Assembly (NCBI GenBank): GCA_030867875.1
Contig: JAOWCC010000260.1
Coordinates: 48,873-112,872 of the forward strand
DNA from: Actinernus sp. WN-2022
Taxonomy: Eukaryota; Cnidaria; Anthozoa; Actiniaria; Actinernidae
Length of the DNA: 64,000 nt
Reading direction: 5' to 3'
In this document: piece by piece, positions 49,400-58,900 of the stretch
How positions within the stretch are numbered: position 1 is the first letter of the stretch
Layout of the letters: every line of letters starts with the position of its first letter
The notes under the pieces: model-generated
The model's database searches: none
What the model saw: the letters and a program-made list of their open reading frames with translations, nothing else
What the model was told of the DNA's origin: nothing
Made by a program: the position numbers and the translations under genes

Positions 49400-50343
49400 G
49401 TGAAGAAAACTGGCAAGTAAAACTAGCATATGAACTACACAAACCCATAAAACGTAAATTCACTCGGCGGCGTGTTATTGCTAATCACATCGACGAAATA
49501 TGGTGTTCAGATCTTGTCGAAATGCAACAATTTAGTAAGTGGAATAAAGGCTATCGATACCTTCTCATGATTCTAGACGTCTTTAGCAAATATGGCTGGA
49601 TCTTACCATTAAAAGATAAAAAGGGCGAAACAGTCATGAAAGCTCTCCAAACGATATTCAAGGAAGGAAGAACACCACAGTACTTTTGGGTCGATAAAGG
49701 CAAAGAGTACTATAATAAACATGTGAAAGAGCTATTAGACAAGCATAGTATACGAATGTATTCAACTGAAAATGAAGAAAAGTCTTCCGTTTGCGAGAGA
49801 TGGAACCGTACAATAAAGACAAAAATGTGGAAACAATTTACTATCCAAGGTAATACGCAGTATTTAGATACGCTGCCTAGAATATTGAAACAGTACAATA
49901 GTACAAAACATAGTTCCATAAAAATGACTCCTATTGAAGCATCTTAGAAGAAGAACGAAGGAACCGTGTACTTCAATCTATATGGCAATATGGAAACTTC
50001 AAAACAGAAACCTAAGTTTAAGATTAGCGATAAGGTTCGAATAAGCAAGTACAAGCGTAAGGTATTCGACAAAGGTTATACTTCGAATTGGACTGAAGAA
50101 GTGTTTACAATCGACAAAATCCAGTATACGAACCCTATTACATATGGGTTGAAGGATCTGAATGATGAGGAAATACAAGGTTCCTTCTATGAACCTGAAT
50201 TATCGAAGGCGACTCAAGAAATCTTCAGAATCGATAAAGTCATTAGAAGGAACTACAAAAAGAAGCAGGCTTTAGTATCATGGAAAGGGTATAGTGATGA
50301 GTTCAATAGTTGGATACCATTCAAGAATCTAGATGCGATATGA
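49396..50343 (+). pseudogene. Retroviral-type integrase with SH3-like domain and chromodomain; interrupted by TAG
   Basis: The frame begins without ATG. Its first Met (in LVEMQQF) lies after the first catalytic Asp, so an AUG start would lose the active site. The core has EIWCSDLVEM (first D), FWVDKGKEYY (second D) and SSVCERWNRT (E). A TAG at 49,945-49,947 breaks the frame after MTPIEAS. The same frame continues without shift into an SH3-like part (FKISDKVRISKYKRKVF, NWTEEVFTID) and a chromodomain (FRIDKVIRRNYKKKQALVSW). The integrase would insert the element and make the 6-bp TSD; the chromodomain may guide targeting. The N-terminal zinc (HHCC) domain is missing or supplied by the preceding frame. 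As sequenced it looks inactivated. Confidence 0.85.
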
Positions 50344-50443
50344 AAATAATATAAGCATACAATATAGATGCATGCTAAATTAATCAAATTACTTGATAGC
50401 ATAAGAAAAGTAATCGATACTTGCGAAGTACTACTGAAAAGAT

Positions 50444-50453
50444 TTAAACGTAT
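50444..50453 (+). promoter_or_regulatory. Replication-gene promoter motif TTAAACGTAT
   Basis: Lies 20 bases before the ATG of the small zinc-finger gene, with a second tatacgtatat just before the ATG. The same 10-mer occurs three times at the PolB start and is not seen before structural genes. Confidence 0.5.
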
Positions 50454-50473
50454 ATTGTCTTCTATACGTATAT

Positions 50474-50668
50474 ATGGTAGAACTGAATAACGATAAAAAG
50501 AAAAGGAAGACTAGATGCGACAAAATATATGAATGTAGCAATGACCGAGTTAAGGCGTGGTTCAATACCCATAAATTATATTGCCTATTATGTGAGAAAG
50601 AGATGCATCCAGCTTCGAAATATACACATCTGAAATCTAAGAAGCACATAAACGCACATCGAAAATAA
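50474..50668 (+). CDS. Small C2H2 zinc-finger protein
   Basis: A 64-residue basic protein. YCLLCEKEMHPASKYTHLKS, followed by KKHINAH, is a single C2H2 finger of the U1-like type (C37, C40, H52, H58). It lies between integrase and PolB, shares their strand, and has the same upstream TTAAACGTAT motif as PolB, so it may be co-regulated with replication. A nucleic-acid-binding accessory role is inference. Confidence 0.65.
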   Translation: MVELNNDKKKRKTRCDKIYECSNDRVKAWFNTHKLYCLLCEKEMHPASKYTHLKSKKHINAHRK

Positions 50669-50685
50669 AAAACATATAGATTCGA

Positions 50686-50731
50686 TTAAACGTACGACGA
50701 CACTTAAACGTATGACGACACTTAAACGTAT
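50686..50731 (+). promoter_or_regulatory. Three 18-bp-spaced TTAAACGTAY repeats at the PolB start
   Basis: TTAAACGTAC at 50,686-50,695, TTAAACGTAT at 50,704-50,713 and again at 50,722-50,731, inside an 18-bp repeat (cacttaaacgtatgacga). The last two copies contain in-frame ATGs (50,712 and 50,730). The repeat is therefore both probable promoter and, if the first ATG is used, coding. Confidence 0.55.
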
Positions 50732-53700
50732 GACGACATATTGTAGTATGCCTGAAAATCAGATGAAAACGAATGAAATTATTATCTCAACTAATAGTAA
50801 TATGAATGCTAGCGATCTTAAGAAATTGTCTAAATCGAAACTTATCGAATTGCTATTGAAACGAAATACTATAAGACGTCCAAAAATTGAAATCGTAGAT
50901 GACTACAAACCAGTTCCTACTCCAGGAAGAAGCGTTAAGGACATGATCAAACGCTATGAGGAAAACATCATCCTACCACCAAATCAATTCAGAGAGGACT
51001 ACAAACCGATCCCAGCTCAGAGGACCATTAAGAATACAACCAAAAGACCGGTTCCTGCTCCAAGAACTAAGATAATACAACTAAATAGAGCTATGAAAGG
51101 TTCAATCAGATCATTCGAAGTCGCCATTAAGAACAATAAAGACCCACTAGTACAACTAACCACTACGAGAAAAGGCATTCAGACTCAATTCGAAAAACTA
51201 CTGATTGAGACTAAAGGCTATAAATTCGTCGAAACGATAAAGGTTACATTCGAAAAACTACTAGATGAAGAAAAGACAACAATCAAAAAGGCTTATTTCA
51301 ATAGCACTGCATTTACGATAATAAACGAAAACAATATCATTGAAGGACTACAATCATCCAAACAACAAATACTAAACAAAATAGCGCAATGGATCTCAGA
51401 GGGTTCAGGATGGACCATAGAGACAATCGACAAACACTATATCAACATAGTCAAGTATGAGCCTATGAAAGGAAGCAGCTACATCAAACTACCAGCAGAA
51501 CTTCGAAATTCGGCTAAAGGGTTGATCAACATGAAAAACATCGACGATGAATGCTTCAGATGGTGCCACGTAAGGCACTCGAATCCACAGAAAAAATATC
51601 CTCAAAGAATCAAGAAGAGCGATAGAAAATCTGCGAAGGACCTAGACTATTCAAACATCGAATTTCCAGTAGCTACTAAACATTACAATAGAATCGAAAA
51701 GCAAAACAACATTAGTATCAGTGTCTTTGGATACGAAGAAAGGAAGCCATATCCCATATTCGTATCAAAAGAAAAGTACGACGATCATATGGATCTTTTA
51801 CTAATCACTGAAGGTACTAATAAGCACTACGTTCTAATCAAGGACTTCAACAAGTTTATGTACAACCAAACGAAACACAAGGAGAGAAAGCACTTTTGTA
51901 AGTATTGCCTACAATGCTTCAAATCTGAAAGAGTGTTGGTTGCTCACAAAGAGAATTGCATCCAAGTAAATGGTACGCAAGCAATTAAGATGCCAACTAA
52001 GGAAAACAACATATTGAAATTCAAAAACCATAACAAACAGTTAGCAGTACCATTCGCGATCTATGCCGACTTTGAAGCTATAACTGAGAAGATCGATGGT
52101 TGCAAACCTAATAATGACAAGTCGTACACTGAAGCCTACCAAAAGCATACAGACTGTGGTTATGGCTACAAAGTAGTATGTTGTTACGACGACAAATATA
52201 GCAAACCAGTGCAGATCTATAGAGGTGAGAAATCCGTATACAAATTCATGGAAAGAATGCTCGAAGAAGTCAAATGGTGCCAAAAGACGATCAAGAAAAA
52301 CTTCAACAAAGACATGGTAATGACTAAGGCAAATCGAATAGATTTCAAAACCGCTGATGAATGCCATATATGCAATGAAGAGTACACTAAGACCGACATA
52401 AGAGTTAGAGACCACTGCCACATAACAGGAAAATACAGAGGGTCAGCTCATCAAGATTGCAATCTCAACTTCAAAATAAAAGCTGAAGAAATCAAGATAC
52501 CAGTTATCTTCCATAACCTACGTGGATACGACAGCCATCTTATCATGCAAGAAATAGGTAAAGTCGTCAAAAACAACACATACATCGATAAAAATGGTAA
52601 TGAGAAACAACACCAAATCAACGTGATTCCAAATAATATGGAAAAATACATGGCATTCATGCTAGGCAACAATTTAGTCTTCCTCGATAGCTTCCAATTC
52701 ATGAGCCAATCACTTAGCAATCTAGCGAACAACCTCCCAGAAGATCGCTTCAAATACACGTCAGAAGAATTTCATGATGAAAAACTCGAATTAATGAAAC
52801 GAAAAGGGGTTTATCCTTACGACTATATGGATAGCTTCGAGAAATTCGATAAGACACAACTACCAACGAAAGAAGAATTCCATAGCATCTTGAATGACGA
52901 ACACGTTACGGATGACCAATACCGACATGCCCAAAACGTATGGAATACTTTCGAACTGGAAACGATGGGTGAGTACCACGATCTATACCTCAAAACCGAC
53001 ATCTCGTTGTTAGCAGACGTATTCGAAAACTTTAGAAGAACGTGTATGCAATACTACAAACTAGACCCATGCCACTACTTCACTAGCCCTGGATTGAGTT
53101 GGGACGCGATGCTGAAGATGACTAACATCAAACTAGAGCTTATGACTGACGTCGATATGTTTCAGTTCATTGAAAAAGGTATGCGCGGAGGCGTTAGTTA
53201 CATAGCCAATAGATATGGAAAGGCGAACAACAAGTACATGAAGGACTACGATGAGAATGCACCCTCAAAGCACATCATGTACCTCGATGCCAACAATCTC
53301 TATGGATGGGCCATGTCTCAGTACTTACCAAATGGTGGTTTCCGATGGCTGACAGAGAAAAAAATCGACGAAACCAACCTAGCTAAGTACAATGAAGACA
53401 GCAAGAAAGGACTAATCTTAGAAGTCGATCTATTGTATCCAAAAAAAATACATGACAACCATAACGACTATCCGTTAGCTCCTGAAAAAGTCAAGGTAAC
53501 TGAAAACATGCTATCGAATTATTGCAAAGAGATTCAGAAGAAATATAATATTTCGATTGGACAAGTCCATAAGTTGATTCCAAATCTGAATGACAAAACC
53601 AAGTACGTAATCCATTATAGAAATCTTCAACTATACCTCGATCTCGGCTTGAAAATAAAGAAAGTACATAGAGTGCTAGAATTCAATCAATCGCCATGGT

Positions 53701-54542
53701 TGAAGCAATACATCAACTTCAACACTCAGAAGAGAACCAATGCGAAAAATTCATTCGAGAAAGACTTCTTCAAGCTCATGAACAATTCTGTATTCGGTAA
53801 GACCATGGAAAATCTCAGAAAGCGAGTAGACGTTAGATTAGTAACTGACGAAAAGAAGTTACTACGAATGACCTCTAAACCAACTTACGTGAGTAGTAAG
53901 ATATTCAATGAAAACCTAGTGGCAGTGCATAAAATCAAAGAAACGCTAACCCTAAACCGACCTGCATACGTAGGTATGTGTATCCTCGACATTTCTAAGA
54001 CACTCATGTACGGCTTTCACTACAACTACATCAAAGAGAAGTACAACCGAGCTAAGCTGTTGTTCACAGACACCGACAGTCTAATGTACGAAATAGAAAC
54101 CAACGACGTATACAAAGATCTTTGGAATGACAAAGATAAATTCGACAATAGCGACTATCCAATAGACAACCAATTCCACGATACGACGAACAAGAAAGTA
54201 ATCGGTAAATTCAAGGACGAGGCCGCTGGAATTCCTATCACAGAATTCGTAGGGCTTCGATCAAAAATGTACAGCTACATGAAAGACAACAATATAGGTG
54301 CTAAGACGGCTAAAGGCATCAAGAAGAACGTCGTCAAGAAGAACGTCAAACATGAAAACTATAAAGACGTACTAATGAACAACAAACAGATGTCACACAC
54401 TATGAAGACCATTAGAAGTCAAAACCACCAATTGGGAAGTTACGAAATCAACAAGATCTCACTATCATGCTTTGACGACAAACGGTATCTATTGGAAGAC
54501 GGGATTACAAGCTACGCTTATGGACACCATAAAATACGATAA
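50712..54542 (+). CDS. Protein-primed family B DNA polymerase (Polinton PolB)
   Basis: An intact 1,276-residue polymerase that would replicate the element. A Pro/Lys-rich N-terminal region (DYKPVPTPGRSVKDM, DYKPIPAQ) is followed by a C2H2 finger (FCKYCLQCF near 395). The exonuclease motifs are Exo I AIYADFEAI (~450), Exo II FHNLRGYDSHL (~605) and Exo III YLKTDISLLADVF (~765). A Cys/His cluster CHICNEEY ... RDHCHITGKYRG (~551-580) lies between Exo I and II and resembles a recombination-endonuclease VII-like zinc module. Polymerase motifs A (YLDANNLYGW, ~860), B (KLMNNSVFGKTMEN, ~1,025) and C (LFTDTDSLMYE, ~1,120) are all present. Starts at 50,712, 50,730 and 50,748 are all possible; the promoter repeat argues for one of the later two. 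Confidence 0.95.
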   Translation: MTTLKRMTTYCSMPENQMKTNEIIISTNSNMNASDLKKLSKSKLIELLLKRNTIRRPKIEIVDDYKPVPTPGRSVKDMIKRYEENIILPPNQFREDYKPIPAQRTIKNTTKRPVPAPRTKIIQLNRAMKGSIRSFEVAIKNNKDPLVQLTTTRKGIQTQFEKLLIETKGYKFVETIKVTFEKLLDEEKTTIKKAYFNSTAFTIINENNIIEGLQSSKQQILNKIAQWISEGSGWTIETIDKHYINIVKYEPMKGSSYIKLPAELRNSAKGLINMKNIDDECFRWCHVRHSNPQKKYPQRIKKSDRKSAKDLDYSNIEFPVATKHYNRIEKQNNISISVFGYEERKPYPIFVSKEKYDDHMDLLLITEGTNKHYVLIKDFNKFMYNQTKHKERKHFCKYCLQCFKSERVLVAHKENCIQVNGTQAIKMPTKENNILKFKNHNKQLAVPFAIYADFEAITEKIDGCKPNNDKSYTEAYQKHTDCGYGYKVVCCYDDKYSKPVQIYRGEKSVYKFMERMLEEVKWCQKTIKKNFNKDMVMTKANRIDFKTADECHICNEEYTKTDIRVRDHCHITGKYRGSAHQDCNLNFKIKAEEIKIPVIFHNLRGYDSHLIMQEIGKVVKNNTYIDKNGNEKQHQINVIPNNMEKYMAFMLGNNLVFLDSFQFMSQSLSNLANNLPEDRFKYTSEEFHDEKLELMKRKGVYPYDYMDSFEKFDKTQLPTKEEFHSILNDEHVTDDQYRHAQNVWNTFELETMGEYHDLYLKTDISLLADVFENFRRTCMQYYKLDPCHYFTSPGLSWDAMLKMTNIKLELMTDVDMFQFIEKGMRGGVSYIANRYGKANNKYMKDYDENAPSKHIMYLDANNLYGWAMSQYLPNGGFRWLTEKKIDETNLAKYNEDSKKGLILEVDLLYPKKIHDNHNDYPLAPEKVKVTENMLSNYCKEIQKKYNISIGQVHKLIPNLNDKTKYVIHYRNLQLYLDLGLKIKKVHRVLEFNQSPWLKQYINFNTQKRTNAKNSFEKDFFKLMNNSVFGKTMENLRKRVDVRLVTDEKKLLRMTSKPTYVSSKIFNENLVAVHKIKETLTLNRPAYVGMCILDISKTLMYGFHYNYIKEKYNRAKLLFTDTDSLMYEIETNDVYKDLWNDKDKFDNSDYPIDNQFHDTTNKKVIGKFKDEAAGIPITEFVGLRSKMYSYMKDNNIGAKTAKGIKKNVVKKNVKHENYKDVLMNNKQMSHTMKTIRSQNHQLGSYEINKISLSCFDDKRYLLEDGITSYAYGHHKIR

Positions 54543-54620
54543 ACTAACAGTACGTTTCAACTAAAATCAATCTTCATCTTTCCATTCTTTATTCTTCATT
54601 CATTCTTCTTCACTCTTTCC
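54543..54620. other. Short spacer between PolB and the right terminal repeat
   Basis: AT-rich with repeated cattcttcttcactc-like words; non-coding. Confidence 0.5.
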
Positions 54621-55106
54621 ATGCACCAGCATCCATTACATAGAGAAGAAACTCGCAGAAGTCAATATATGGTAATAGCGGATAGCAATCAAGGCAATGA
54701 AGCCATTAGAATGGATAGCTTAGAATGCAACTACAAAGAGTTGAATACTATAGTAAGAGAAGAACGAAGAGAAGAACCATCGATCGGCTGGTTCAAACAC
54801 ATTTCGAAAATATACGTACACATCACTATAGATCAAGCCTTTAGACATCCAAAGATTGAAACCAGTTATGGAGATTTCCAAGAATTTGACATCCAAAGAT
54901 TGAAACCAGTTATGGAGATTTCCAAGAATTTGACATCCAAAGATTGAACTGGTTAAACCGGTTATGGAGAATTTGACCTTGAGAAGAATAAAAAATACGA
55001 TCGAATGAAGAATAGCTGAAACACATCGATAAATAATATGGTGGGGGTATGAGATCAGAAACCATATGATGGAAAATGGTCCGGTGCCCCCACCCTCTAT
55101 ACTACT
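54621..55106. repeat. Right terminal inverted repeat of the Polinton
   Basis: It runs from atgcaccagcatccattaca (facing 39,370-39,389) to the end ccctctatactact. It contains three ~38-bp units of gacatccaaagattgaa-ccagttatggagat (about 54,846-54,960), inverted relative to those at the left end. It lacks the agggcgtggtcaattt triplet of the left end. A 108-codon frame across it is not a gene. Confidence 0.9.
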
Positions 55107-55112
55107 TAGATG
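55107..55112. other. Right copy of the Polinton target-site duplication TAGATG
   Basis: TAGATG immediately after the terminal CTACT, identical to 38,892-38,897. Confidence 0.95.
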
Positions 55113-56761
55113 GTGAATCAGAATTGTTGTTGTCTTTAGTGTTAACTACATTATGTTGATTTTTGGTTGCCATTACACCTTGGATTGGAGTACTAACAAC
55201 AACGTGTTTTCCTTCCTTCATTTCTCTTTTTTGTGTTCTTTGACTGTTGCGGCTGTAAAACAACAGCGTGACCACAGCGGAGGCCAGCTCTACAGAAATA
55301 AACGATGCTCCAACAAGAAGACACCTATTCAGCAGATGATGAAGATTTTCATTTTTCTCTGTCCCATACCCAGGAGGAATACCCGAAAGGCATCCTTTAT
55401 TAATATGCTGACGAAGCTTTTCGATCTCGTATAACGTTTCTGCGGTCATCGGGCTGTTTGGAATATTTTCCCATCTTCGCTCAAAGAAAGCAAGGTTCTC
55501 CTCGATTTTATTTACGGATGGAGTATCCATTTCTCTCCTAAGGCCCACGTCTCCATCTTTCCTGAATATTAAACCCAACTCTCTTCCAAATGCGAACGAT
55601 AATGCATTCCCCTTTACAATCGTTTTTAATACTCTCTGGCAAGCGTGAAAAACATCAAGCTTTACTTGTACTTGTTCTCCAAACACAGCCTGATACTTGT
55701 TACGAAGTTTACAGCATTCATCTACGCAAATAAGTTCCAGTTTTTTGTTTTCCTTGGACAATCGAGACTTCAAATCTTGTAACAGTTCTTCAATTTCAGA
55801 AAAGGCTGTAGAAGCTGTAAATTTCCAACATAATACATCTCCCAGCTCATTCAAAACGATGAACATATTTTGAAATAGTTTTACACATTTGTTATCGCAT
55901 TTTCTCGCAGAGCCCACACCCTTACTTATCTTAAAAGTGTGATCACATGATATTGACGTTGCCGTGACCTTTTTCATTTCAGCCTCATAATATGGCTTTT
56001 TTTGTTCGAAGTCTCTCAGGAATATATAGACAATGGTGTCGTCACTAGGGGAGCCAAAAAGGGCATTATTGGAGTACGCATTATAGCCAGTGTCAGCACG
56101 GTCTAATTCGACGCCAGTTACTTGAACATAATGTAACAACCTGTTACAGAATTCATTGTAGTTCATAGAACCTATCCCCTCTGCTATTTGCAAGAAATTA
56201 ACGCCCTGGTTCACTTGAACGTTAATGTGATCGACTAGTGTAACAGAGCAAGCACTCCGGTAAGACAAGATGATTGGGAAGGTAGATCGAATTCCATTTG
56301 GCAGAGCACTCAAAACAGAAACCGAAGCCGACAGCACCTTGTGCCGAGATAATCCAGACTGGCAAAGGTAAATTCTTTGGATAAGAAGAACGTTTCCTTG
56401 CAAATCGAAGACGAGCCTTGGGTTTCTTCCGCTTATGGAATTTCTTGTATCACTGGTCCACTTCCAAGGGGTCAAATTGTTGCCATGGGTAGCACACTTC
56501 AGGTTATGTCCGTGGTGCGTTAAAGGGCACCATATAAATACCTTTGGTAAAAGGAACTTGCTCACTGATCCCAATGTTATAGGCTTAGGAGGCATAATGA
56601 CATTGTCATGCATATCTACATTCACGGGGTTTTTTGTTCATACTGATTAAGTAGATCGCTCAGGTAATTTTGGAGGTCATCATCATCAATAGTAATCCCA
56701 GAAAGCGTTTTTAAACACGCAGACAGACAACAGGACAGCAGAATAAGAGTAGTCGTCTTCA
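55113..56761 (-). pseudogene. 5' part of the DDE/OTU/CXC gene: MULE-like DDE transposase domain
   Basis: The minus-strand exon begins after a strong acceptor (ctttttgtttttacttag, plus complement at 56,762) and runs into the Polinton. Numbering from 56,625: VFIWCPLTHHGHNLKC with CATHGN gives a zinc-binding-like motif (30-48). The DDE core has DHTFKISKG (D228), ELICVDECCKLRNKY (D302), VKLDVFHACQRVL (a CxxH-like region, 324-330) and GTEKNENLHHLLNR (E423/E426). Order and spacing resemble Mutator-like transposases. A Ser/Asn linker (SDSPS) joins the OTU part beyond the Polinton. The upstream 46 codons (LQNYLSDLLNQYEQ) are one base out of frame, with the shift at the six-T run 56,630-56,635. It could be a transposon's own gene or a domesticated one; upstream exons were not found. 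Confidence 0.75.
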
Positions 56762-58594
56762 TTCTAAGTAAAAACAAAAAAGGAAATGATGTTGATGAAT
56801 AATTCATGAATTGTTATATTGTAATGTTACAAGTAAGTTCTAGTAACATACTTTTTAATTTTAGCCTACTTTAGTTTGCGTAGCTATGCCAGTTGACTGC
56901 CTAAAAGTAATGAACAGTGACTCGTTACAATACTTTGAAAAAATACCCTCACCTATAAACAACAACTGAGTTCGTAAATTAAAGAGTTTCCTTTAAGGTG
57001 GCTCGCCTGGATTTTCCAGGGACGCACCATACCCACTTTGAACGTCTTATACTCCACTGTCAGAGCTCTGTCGGGCTAGCCACTTCACTCATTTACTAGA
57101 AATAGAATAAACTTTACAAAAATGTACGGTTGTTTGACATCGGTGTTACCATAACAACACAGCATTGACGTCATTTATTTTACACATCATAAATTTTCTC
57201 GACTTTTAAAACGACCTAGTGTCCTTGTAGTCTAAATATAGGCCTTCAAGACTGCAAAGTTTAAAAATATTGTATGTGAGCGTTTTCGAAACAAATTGGG
57301 TTGAATATTTTTGTCTAAAAAACAAACAAATCGCCTTACTTTCTGTTTAGTCGTCGAGAACTGTGTTTTCCGGACCGATTCAAGCGATGTTTTTAGCATA
57401 TTTCATACCTGTGGCATAGGACTACTTTCAATGAAAATTTCATTCCATTCGCTTTATTCAGTCGATTTCGGTTTATGGAATCATAAGTAATGTCATAAAT
57501 ATACTCATTTTGCTCAAAATTGTAACGTATTTGCTAAGGAAGCTGAATTAGAAGACTAGTCGATAATTTTTTTAAAAATCTTTTCACCTGAAATTCAACA
57601 TGTACTACCCTGTCCCTGTAAATGTCAAGAGTATTATACATTAGTATATCCTTATATTAGTTACTCAAGTAACATAGCTTGGTCATCCACGTTTTTATCT
57701 ACAAAAGCGTGCTGTGCGAGCTTAGATTACGGAGCTCACTCTGCTCATTTATTTCCCAATTATATTTTATAGAGATACTAGACAGTTTTAAAGTGTTTTC
57801 CGTTATAGTGGATCATTTGCATATGAAATCTCTATTAGATCCTAAAAGAACCTGGCTCATACCATAGGGCAGAATGCCTATTGTATCATGGACATTTGTC
57901 GTTAACGAAACCATAATTGAGTTATCACTTTTAAATTATTAATGAGTGGATTTCGTTCTTTATGATTGGTCAAGCCATAATGGGACCCATGGGTATCTTA
58001 CGTTAATCACGAACTTATTAATTCAAGACTTCACCCATGGGAATCTTATTCTAAATATATACGACACTGTCAATTATATCCTTGATTGACATTCCTTGCA
58101 TTAGTGAGCTACTAATAGTCTTAAAATATTCGTTTTCGCGTAGTTGCATAACTGGGAGCACACAACTGTTTTTTTTAAATTTCTCGATTCAGCGGGTTCT
58201 GGCTAGGCTTGCGAAAGTTTATCTCAAAGCGTTTCTTGTTAACTAGTATTCAAAGAACACACACAACTGTTTTTAAGTGTGAACAAACTTTTGCCGATTC
58301 AGCGGGCTAAATTCTCGTGAAAGTTTAACTAAAAGTCCTTCACATTTCGTCGTTCGCACTTAGTTCGTAGTTCAGATGACAAGTCAACCCGTTTCGTTCT
58401 TTACTAGTTTCACTTCTACAGTAAACAAAAACTCGAGAAACATTTCATTTTAAAGCTGAGGATTTCAAAAATTCGTCTTTCCATTCAATTCTGATGCGCC
58501 AGCGTTTTCTGTGTTGTTCTGTTAGATTTAATGTTCACTTTTCAAATCGGCTTTGCTTTGAATTCAGAATAGTGAGCGCGGTGCTTCGCACTTA
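56762..58594. other. Upstream flank of the DDE/OTU/CXC gene; no exon identified
   Basis: No convincing upstream exon or transposon terminus was found. At 56,994 the sequence ctttaaggtggctcgcctgg looks like the left end of a TTAA-type element heading right, without a visible partner. A ~100-bp direct repeat (cacacaactgttttt ... gattcagcggg) occurs at about 58,159-58,200 and 58,261-58,308. Confidence 0.4.
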
Positions 58595-58788
58595 GGGTGC
58601 GTTCGATTGACCGTATTCCGGAATAAGAATAAACAGAATGATTACTACAAATCGCTTATACTGGATTTTTTTAGCCACTGGAATACTAATTGTATCCTGA
58701 ATATCATAGGTCAGCAAGCATTTGTAGCTTACAGTGTAAATTGTGCCTGAACCAGTGACTTCCAAAGACTATTCCATCTATTCCTATT

Positions 58789-58900
58789 CCGGTGTACCAG
58801 CGATTTCGCCCCCCCGTGAATTCGCCCCCCGGGGGGCGAAATCGCTAGTGAATTCGCCCCCCTTTCCTCGCCCCCCTCTAGCGATTTCGCCCCCCCTCCC
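58789..58900. repeat. C-rich satellite (agcgatttcgcccccc), left
   Basis: Units of gcgatttcgcccccc and gaattcgcccccc, some inverted (ggggggcgaaatcgct), just inside ccggtgtac. Inverted counterpart of the array at 59,863-60,062. Confidence 0.85.

Larger units (their letters stand above)
38898..55106. mobile_element. Polinton/Maverick (adintovirus-like) element, 16,209 bp
   Basis: A complete virus-like transposon: inverted ends starting AGTAGTATAGAGGGTGGGGG, a perfect 6-bp target-site duplication, and genes for PolB, retroviral-type integrase, packaging ATPase, adenain-like protease, major and minor capsid proteins, two fibre-type proteins and a PLA2-domain protein. Length and gene set are usual for animal Polintons. 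Three lesions are visible: a frameshift in the minor-capsid-like gene, an in-frame TAG in the integrase, and a missing ATG for the integrase (possibly explained by frameshifting). The perfect TSD and intact PolB, ATPase, protease and major capsid ORFs point to a recent insertion. Confidence 0.97.

Noticed and set aside
54621..54947. 108-codon frame at the right end of the Polinton
   Set aside because: It lies entirely in the terminal inverted repeat and its last part translates tandem 38-bp units.
56622..56807. Signal-peptide-like MKTTTLILLSCCLSACL start of a secreted protein
   Set aside because: It directly follows a strong splice acceptor and continues, after a one-base shift, into the DDE exon; an internal exon is more likely than a secreted start.
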